A program made the position numbers and the translations under genes. This document shows positions 56,991-64,000 of a stretch of DNA of 64,000 nt, in pieces. The stretch spans positions 14,056,424-14,120,423 of the forward strand of contig NC_089732.1 of the NCBI RefSeq assembly GCF_035083965.1, in the 5' to 3' direction. The notes beneath the pieces were generated by a model. The model did no database searches. It saw nothing but the letters and a program-made list of their open reading frames with translations, and was not told the origin of the DNA. Source of the stretch: Branchiostoma lanceolatum. Lineage: Eukaryota; Chordata; Leptocardii; Amphioxiformes; Branchiostomatidae. Position 1 is the first letter of the stretch, and each line of letters begins with the position of its first letter.

Positions 56991-59900
56991 ATGAAAGCCA
57001 TGATTGGATTGGCCGTGACATCTGCGATAGTTCTGCTTGTGGCGTCTCTGGCCAATGCCGCTCCAGCTTCTAAAGAATCATCTTTCGAGGATCAGCTACG
57101 GGCTCTTTCAGGTGAGTTCACATATGCAATTACAATTCCGGCTTCATACCCATATACACTATGAAACATTTATATTGCACTTTTTTATGAAAAACGTTGA
57201 ATTTTTACTTTGTGGTATTAACATTTCGTAACCGATAACCTCTTAGAAATGAACTGTAAAGTGCGTTGAGCTTTCAACCGCCGTTAACTGATACTACAAA
57301 TGACAAAGGACTTTATTGTATATTCTCTTATGGCAACCGTACTGATAAAACAATTGTAGGGAACCTAAGTGTACTATGCGAAAGACTTTGTAGTACAGTT
57401 TATAACAATACTTTATTGTTCAGTCTTCGGTGGATTTCATAATAACTAGCACTCTCACAATACAGTGATTATCATATGTTAATATATTATTAAACTAAAC
57501 TTTGATCCATTGAAGAGAATTCTGGTATTGGAGACTACGGACATGTATGAGATGTATTCTAAAGACAGAATGAGCATGCCAATCACCGAAGAGAATTTAC
57601 TAACCAATCATAGCTAAGCACGCATCAACTAACATGGAGTAGCCAATCAAATGGTTGCTTGCATATGCTGATAACCAATCAAAAATGCCGACTGCCTGAA
57701 AGACAACCAATCAGAATTAAGGTCATGTTTATAATTTGTTACGCAGCAAGGATCAAGAAGAGTTTGGCTATCCTGATGGACATAGACGACGACCTCACGA
57801 CACTTGGCAAGCGGACGAAAGACTTCGACAAGAATATGGCAAAATTGACCGGTAATTAAAAGCACCCAGAGCATTTTATGAGGCTTGAAAACTGGAAATA
57901 GTCTATTCTAGTTAGAAATATTCTAGGATTTATTTTCAAAAGTCCTAAAAAGCGACACAAAAATAAGCTAAATTGATTTTTATTAGTTTCACGCGCCTAG
58001 TGTAAATAGACCGATACCATAGCCCCGACCACCTCCGTCGAAACGTAGAAATGCAAAATGAAAACATAAAAATGCAAATACTTGACGGACATGCAGTCCC
58101 TCTCTCATTGTTCGAACCGCTAATTGTGATGGACAGTCAGGATCAGTCTATCAGGGCTTGGATTTTCTATCAGTTCTCACCACACAACGATATCGTATCT
58201 TTGCTCCGTTAATGTCGGTATGTAATGGTATGGTATTATTGAAACTTACTTGAATGACTAGAAATTGAATTTTTTTATTCAGGTTTTTGTATTCAAGTTT
58301 CATGCCTCATAAAATGCTCTGGATGCTTTTAGTGTAACTCTACAAAGTTTACTCGCAAGTTCATGCCAAAAGGCTTATTGAGAGTACATGATAGATATAC
58401 ATGTGGCAGTGAACAGTGATTGTGGTTGTTATAACGTTAACAAGAGACTAATTAAGTCGATATTGGTGTTGGCTATATACATTTGTAGCTGGGTTTCAGT
58501 TCTTTTTTTTTGAAAGTAGAGGAAAACAAAAAGCCCCTGTTGCGTCACGAACCGTGCCCTATCCCGAACCGTGCCCAGGCACGGTTCGTGACAGTGCCCG
58601 TGTATCCCAAACCGTGCCTGGGGCAAAAGCACGTTCTAATTCGAATGCATCAAAAACATATAGTAGGTAGTCGCTGTACTTTTGTTGTGTCAATAAAGAT
58701 TGTATATCATATGAACGAGTAGGTAACAAAAAGCGATGTTCCGGAAAATGTTGTTTTTCCAGACCGCAGGATATTTCATTTAGGGCATTTTTTTTATTAG
58801 AAACCGTTTTTTTGTAACGTTTAAACTTCACCCATTCTGACTCCCAAATCTATACCGTAATTTCAGTATGATGCATTTAAATGCGTTAGCTTTATAAATA
58901 TATGCCCTTATCATAATGTTAGGTTGAAGGTGGGTAATATCTATTTTCAATATCCTCCTATCTTAGTGCACATCGTCTTTATTGCTATATATAAGACTTT
59001 CTTTTTATATTTTTCTGAAGTGAACGTGACCGAATTGGACACCTTCTATTATAACTTTCAATGGACGCCCGTGCGACAAACTACTGGAACTGCAACGGTA
59101 GATGGCGCTACTGAGAATGCTGAAAATGTGGCTGTGGAAGTCGTTCGAGGTACTCATATTTTCATCATACATAACAAAATCAACACATTGATTCAACCAA
59201 TTTAATCATTTCTACTCAAAATGTGCTGGTGGCTGTGTTTATTGCTAAGTTTTAAAACAAATTCGTAAACACTTTAACCATCTAATAACAGAAAAGAACA
59301 AAAACGTTAGTTTCAATAATACAGTTTTGAGTAAATAACACAATTTGATTGAGAGTTTGCCACATGAGATGCGATTTTTCATGGAAGTGGCAATTTTTCA
59401 TGATCCTGTCAGCAGTGCAGATTTTTCAACTACTGACAGGATCATCTGCAGTGTAATCCTGTCAGCAATGCAAATGTTTCTACTGCTGACAGGATGATCC
59501 TGTCAGCAGACGTGTAATTTTTTCTACCGTTGACAGGATCGTCCTGTCAGCAATGCAGATTTTTCCACTGCTGACAGGACGATCCTCGATTTTTCTACTG
59601 CTGACAGAATGATCCTGCCAATAGCCTCAGTCATTTTTCATATGCATCTATTCAAAAGTTAAAAAGCCGTCACTAACTTGTGTACATCTTGTCTAGATTG
59701 TACAGACGTCCTGGCCAACGGTAACACCCAGAGTGGGGTGTACTCTGTGAATCTGGCATCACAAGAATCACAAACCCAAATCTACTGCCGTATGGAGGGT
59801 GACGAAGCCTGGAATATCATTCAGGTAGTGATTGCTTTATTTCACACACCCTCCAAAAAGCAGGATCCCTATCGCTCGATTCGTTGGCTCGCTCGCGTAG

Positions 59901-61769
59901 GGGCCCTGCTCTTTAGCCCCGGTAGACACGGTTCTGGCGACGTTACTGACAGTTGCTCATGAATAATTAATGACCTATCCTTATTTGGCACAATTTGGCG
60001 GTTAATTTGTTCTGAACCTAAAGTAACGATGTGAGACGTAACCTGATTGGTTGATAGCTTCCCAGCGTCCTTTGCGCTTTTGCTCCAGATGAGGTTTAGC
60101 AAACCCTATGATTGGTTGAAGCTGTTTTGGTGGCGACGTCGCCAGAACCGTGTCTACCGGGGCTAAGAGGAGGCCCCTACGCGAGCGAGCCAACGAATCG
60201 AGCAATAGGGGCCCTGCTTTTACATGTAGGAGGGTGATTTCACAAAACACTGAACATGTCGGCTTTGCAGCAAAAGCTGAATTAAGCCAACATTTAAATA
60301 CATAAAACAATAAAAATGATGATATGAGATTACACTTACAGTATGTAAAAGTGACCACAATAGAGCTATATAATTTTGGACGAGCACACATATTGTTTTC
60401 CATGCGACTGAAAGCTGGTTAAGCGATACTGACCAATACAATTGAATGAAGAATGCCTGTTGCAAACTTTCAAAACCAAATGTTTTTGTCCAACACTACC
60501 ATTATCAAGACTTAGTTCAGTAGTCCGACAGGGAGTTTTGCGAGCGCAGGTTTCACGCTTGTTGTGGTGTAGCGTTTAGATCCCCAGGAGCAGTAGCCTG
60601 GTCCCAGTCTCTAGGGGTCGGCTTGGGGGTGTTTTACCGGGCCCAGTCTGCTTTATTGGGCCATTTCTGTCAGCCTTTCTACTTTAGCTGCCACAGAGAG
60701 TTCGGCCGCTACCCTAATTTAATCTAATAGGCTGTAAACACACCCCGAGCGGACTAAGCTGTCTGGGCAGGCGGGGATCACTCCCAGCGCCGTAGAGATA
60801 TCGGGGAGCCCCCGATGGTATGGTTTCCAGGCTAGGGAGTAGTGGAGTGAGTTCCTCAGCAGTCTGTCGTGCTGTTCCCTTGGAGTCGGATGCATCCAGG
60901 AACAAGCATGTCTAATAGGTCAAAAATAATTACTCAAGCAGCTGGATGAAATTTTGAAACAGTCAGACGTTTCAGACAGCATCCGCTGTCTTCCGTCAGT
61001 GACTGACATAAATCTCCAAATAGATCTACACGGGGCGCTGAAAATCGAATATGCTAGCCAGAGAAGCTCCAGTCAGCCAGATAAGCTCCAGTCAGCCACG
61101 TAGGAGCTGCCCTATGTCGCAAAAGAACGGGGCTGACTGGAGCTTATTTGGCTGACTGGAGCTTCTCTGGCTAGCATATACGATTTTCAGCGCCCCGTGT
61201 AGATCTGCTTGGAGATTAACTGATATGTCTAATACTTTGTTTCAATACAGCGACGGTCGGACGACAGCGTCGACTTTGACCGTAGCTGGGACTCTTACAA
61301 GAACGGCTTCGGCGACTTAGAAGGAAGTCTCTGGCTCGGTAACGACAACATCCACCTACTGACCACCCAGGGGCTGTACAAACTCCGCGTGCGCCTGGAG
61401 CGGTTCAACGGACAGTCGGCCCACGCGGACTACGACTCCTTCCGAGTCAAAGACGAGGAAAACAAGTACCAGTTGGTCGTTGGGTACTATACGGGCGGGG
61501 GTGCGGGCGATTGCCTTTATTATAATTCCTACCAATATTTCACCACATACGATCAGGACAATGATGAGATATCGATTCCGGGGTGGAACTGCGCGGAAAA
61601 CTTGCACGGTGGCTGGTGGTTTAAAGCTTGCGCTCAGTGTAACCCGAACGGTTTGTATCATAACAATGCAGTGAGAGAAGCTACTACTGCCAGTTGGTCC
61701 CCTTGGACATACTACATGGAGAGCCTGAAGTTTGTGGAGTTTGGCTTGCTCCGTGTGTGGATCGAATGA
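56991..61769 (+). CDS. Secreted fibrinogen-related-domain (FReD) protein (five exons)
   Basis: Exons: 56991-57111, 57747-57851, 59021-59149, 59697-59824, 61251-61769; phases 1,1,1,0 match, giving 1002 bases and 333 residues. A signal peptide (residues 1 to about 23, MKAMIGLAVTSAIVLLVASL...ANA) precedes a helical, possibly coiled-coil region (about 30-75) and a linker. The fibrinogen domain runs from D119-C120 to the end, about 215 residues, the usual length. Visible motifs: SGVYSVNL, IYCRMEGDEAWNIIQ, WDSYKNGFGDLEGSLWLGND, calcium-site YDQDNDE, NCAENLHGGWWFKAC and NPNGLYH. Such proteins (ficolin, tachylectin, FREP types) often bind acetylated sugars outside cells. The partner of the Cys in CLYYNSYQYF and the extra AC-x-x-C are unusual details. 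AATAAA at 62071 fits a 3' end. Confidence 0.9.
57860..58328. mobile_element. piggyBac-like MITE directly at a splice donor
   Basis: Ends AAGCACCCAGAGCATTTTAT and ATAAAATGCTCTGGATGCTT are inverses; flanks are TTAA (57856-57859) and TTAG (58329-58332). Its termini match the 6.6-kb element at 35083, and interior phrases (GGACATGCAGTCCCTCTCTC, ACGTAGAAATGCAAAATG) match that element's left arm in reverse. It starts eight bases after the last base of FReD exon 2. Confidence 0.85.
59365..59630 (+). repeat. Cluster of spaced CTGACAGGATCATCCTGTCAG palindromes
   Basis: Perfect or near-perfect palindromes of about 20-24 bases built on CTGACAGGAT(C/G) and its inverse recur at roughly 55-60-base intervals, separated by TTTTTC(T/C)AC-rich spacers. 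They lie in intron 3 of the FReD gene, close to exon 4. No coding content. Confidence 0.8.
59840..60243. mobile_element. MITE with inverted arms of about 100 bases
   Basis: Left arm includes TCGATTCGTTGGCTCGCTCG and TAGCCCCGGTAGACACGGTT; the right arm at about 60130-60243 is its close inverse, with outer TTTCACACACCCTCC / GGAGGGTGATTTCAC also inverted. It lies in intron 4 of the FReD gene, starting about 16 bases after exon 4. Confidence 0.8.
60594..60837. mobile_element. TAGCCTGG MITE, second copy
   Basis: Starts TAGCCTGGTCCCAG and ends ATGGTATGGTTTCCAGGCTA; interior phrases GGGCAGGCGGGGATCACTC and CCGTAGAGATATC are the reverse complement of 52278-52499. Intron 4 of the FReD gene. Confidence 0.75.
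61010..61218. mobile_element. Long palindromic CTCCAAGCAGAT-family MITE
   Basis: Arms of about 80 bases are near-perfect inverses: ATCTACACGGGGCGCTGAAA, then AGCCAGAGAAGCTCCAGTCA on the left and their inverses on the right, ending CTGCTTGGAGATTA. Flanks ACTGACAT and ACTGATAT match 7/8. It ends 32 bases before the last exon of the FReD gene. Confidence 0.82.
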
Positions 61770-62463
61770 ATACGAATATATAGCAAATCTCCAAGCAGAT
61801 GTTTGGGGAAAGTGCTGTCTGGTTGCCATCCTTCCAGTGATGGTTGTGTGTCAGAAAAACAGCGACTTTCCTTTGAATAGATTAAACTTCACTGTAGTTT
61901 GTCGTACTGCCTATGATAGTTAACATGGTGACGAAGGCCGGCCTGGTCTGCAGTTTGTTCATGTTCAGCTAGGGGACGCTGTTGAGCCGTATCATTCACA
62001 GTTGTAACGTTAGTTCACGTAAAACCGGGATTTTTTCGATACGAGTTAAGTGAAACCAATCTGGCAGAACAATAAACCATCCTTTTTTCTGTTATTCTCT
62101 GTCTGTTCTGCAGTTTGTTGATCTTCAAAAATGCCGTCCCACTGTATTTTTCACATTTTGCAAATAGCAATCAGATATGTTACATGTATTTGTTTAATTT
62201 GGCAGCCGTATCTTTAATGGGAAATAAAAGATCTATAGTTCCGAAACATGTTGTTGTGTGCCTTTTATAACATTTCAAAACATACATTATCTGCCTGAAT
62301 TATACTACACTGATGCTAGATTTTTTTATACATGTACTTTATGCATTTTCTGAAAAGACGGATTCATGAACCAAATATGTATCAACTTTGTAGTTGTTTC
62401 AAATGGTTTGCAAACAAAAAAGGTATGAAGTAAAACACAGGCAACAATCAGAGTCGAACATAG
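61770..62463. other. 3' region of the FReD gene and convergent spacer
   Basis: Contains a single CTCCAAGCAGATGTTTGG end near 61790 and AATAAA signals at 62071 and about 62223. The rest is unremarkable sequence between two convergent genes. Confidence 0.5.
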
Positions 62464-63596
62464 TTTATTCATTTTTATATAACATGCAGAGTCAGTTATA
62501 TCAAGGATTCTCTCCCAAAGCAACTCTTATGTACAATTACAAAATACAAATGCAGTAGACATTTTTTCACAAAATCTCAAAAATTTTGGACGCAAAAATC
62601 GTTCACACTCATGTATGATATAACATGGCAAAATATCACATACTTTTATAAAGAGGCAAAACTTTTACAGACAGTGATTTTCAATGATCAAGTAAAATGC
62701 CAAATGTATAAGCTGTAGTTTACGCTTCAGGCACTAGGGGGCCTCGTACATAAATATGTGACCATACAAAATGATTTCAGTCTACATTGTATTTCTTCTG
62801 CCAGCAAAGCCTTAAAAGAATAGAATATAGATAGGCTTGGCAATGCTCCTATTATATATATGGTTTAATCAAATTCAGGTCAGCAATACACTATTGAGAA
62901 TTGCAACAATAGATTTTTCTCAAACCCAGTGGAACGTTATAAATGTTTACATACTGTACAAAATCTACTTGTCAATGGCTTCTACACAATATACATGAAA
63001 GCGGCAAACTATACATAGCATAAAAATGTACTTAAAAGTCTCAGAGTGCAAATTCACAAACATCTGTAGGATATATGAAAAATTCTATACATGTCAAAGT
63101 AAAATGCAATTGCAATGGTAAAAAGAAAAAAAAAAGAAAAAAAAAAGAATGGGGAAAAAACCTGCAGATAAGAATACTGTGACAAATATGGCTAGTTGTT
63201 ATGTTGTTTGTTTTGACAGTGGTTGTATTAAAACTCTCACTGCAACATGATTTTGCTCCAAGTGTTAAATTGGTCCTTTTTGTCATGCTTTGCTTTTGGC
63301 AATATTGCCAAAGTTGAGTACTAGAGGAATACCATGGCACTTAAAAACTAAATCCTACTCTTATGAAAATGACTATGTCAGTGGTATCCAAAAATGTAGG
63401 AGTACAGAAAACATTGATGTGATACCATATGGATGGTCTCAGAACAATGTTCTAGTCTAACAGAATACAATTCTTATACAAATGACGGTGAATGGTATGG
63501 ATTAAGGTGAGAGTACACAAAACATTGATATGATACCATATGTATGGTCTCAGACCAATGTTCTAATTTAACAGAGTATACTGTAATGTATTCATG
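62464..63596 (-). other. Probable 3' UTR of the minus-strand gene at 63597
   Basis: AATAAA on the minus strand (62464-62469) is a candidate poly(A) signal about 1.1 kb past the stop. The stretch includes an A-rich run (63120-63148) and a local duplication (GTGATACCATATGGATGGTC near 63420 and ATGATACCATATGTATGGTC near 63532). The A/T-rich frame at 63041-63340 shows no motif. Confidence 0.4.
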
Positions 63597-63758
63597 TCAT
63601 GTTGGGGGCATGACCTTGGCTGGCATGTACCCAGGCTGCACCTTGTCCATGGAGTGCATGATGTTGCTGTGCTGGTTGCGAGTCAGGGCAGCATGGATCT
63701 TTTTCTGCGTCAGCTCCGCCCGTAGAGCACGGAGTTCCGTCTCCGCTTGATTTCTCAG
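63597..63758 (-). CDS. Last coding exon of an unidentified coiled-coil protein
   Basis: On the minus strand an acceptor (ACTTTTAG|CTGAGA) opens a 53-codon frame to a TGA at 63599-63597. It begins LRNQAETELRALRAELTQKK with heptad-like hydrophobic spacing, then IHAALTRNQHSNIMHSMDKV and ends KVMPPT. The exon enters in phase 0. The helical start and conserved-looking polar tail suggest the C-terminus of a coiled-coil protein; I do not recognise the family. Upstream exons lie outside the window. Confidence 0.65.
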   Translation of the reverse strand: MRNQAETELRALRAELTQKKIHAALTRNQHSNIMHSMDKVQPGYMPAKVMPPT

Positions 63759-64000
63759 CTAAAAGTACCAGAAAAGCACAATGTCATTGATGATACGTGC
63801 ACATGTACGTAAAATGGACACTATTCTGACTAAAATATGGAAATGCCATACATTTCAAGTCTGTCAATGATTTTTTTTTTTAATGTCAAAATCATGTGAC
63901 AATTTTTTTGAGCAATACTTGAAAGTAACATTACAAAGGCAATACAACATTGTATACAAAAACTAACTACCTTTGACAAATAGGTGCATAAAATAAGAAT
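63759..64000 (-). other. Intron of the unidentified coiled-coil gene
   Basis: AT-rich sequence with a poly-T run near 63872 and no coding signal. Confidence 0.4.

Noticed and set aside
59365-59630. CRISPR array or terminator series
   Set aside because: Repeats are palindromes with similar, not unique, spacers in a eukaryotic intron.

Overview
The window is animal nuclear DNA, most likely from an amphioxus (Branchiostoma) or close relative. Reasons: spliced genes with GT-AG introns, a GM3-synthase-like sialyltransferase, single-exon GT10 fucosyltransferases, a secreted fibrinogen-related protein, a domain-shuffled LRR gene with a RHIM-like motif, a tRNA-derived SINE, and many small inverted-repeat transposons. 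The species call is inference. Gene models were built by hand from splice sites, reading phase and family motifs; every junction quoted keeps frame.

Layout. (1) 821-924, minus: first coding exon of BUD13. (2) 5600-14119, plus: a nine-exon gene of 1613 predicted residues joining a disordered N-terminus with a RHIM-like motif, an unassigned middle region, six to seven leucine-rich repeats and a full-length ACSS2-like acetyl-CoA synthetase whose C-terminal catalytic motifs are altered. (3) 18942-21533, minus: a two-exon gene of 509 residues made largely of a nine-residue repeat. (4) 28049-45002, plus: a nine-exon, 466-residue ST3Gal-type sialyltransferase closest to ST3GAL5; its 9.6-kb intron 6 is about 94% transposon. 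(5) 49106-50440 (minus) and 52617-53960 (plus): two head-to-head single-exon alpha-1,3-fucosyltransferase-like genes. (6) 56991-61769, plus: a five-exon secreted fibrinogen-domain protein. (7) 63597-63758, minus: last coding exon of an unidentified coiled-coil protein, convergent with the previous gene.

The rest is dominated by non-autonomous DNA transposons that can be delimited by eye from terminal inverted repeats and target-site duplications: piggyBac-like (TTAA), hAT-like (8 bp), Mutator-like palindromes (9 bp) and PIF/Harbinger-like (TTA or TAA). There are also three copies of one SINE, a LINE fragment, several minisatellites and long TG/GA/TATG microsatellites.

The sialyltransferase and the two fucosyltransferases would act in the Golgi on glycan ends, and the fibrinogen-domain protein is of a type that often binds glycans outside the cell. 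The LRR-synthetase fusion is the strongest candidate for something undescribed: an acyl-CoA-synthetase fold attached to innate-immunity-type modules. The nonapeptide-repeat protein is the second.
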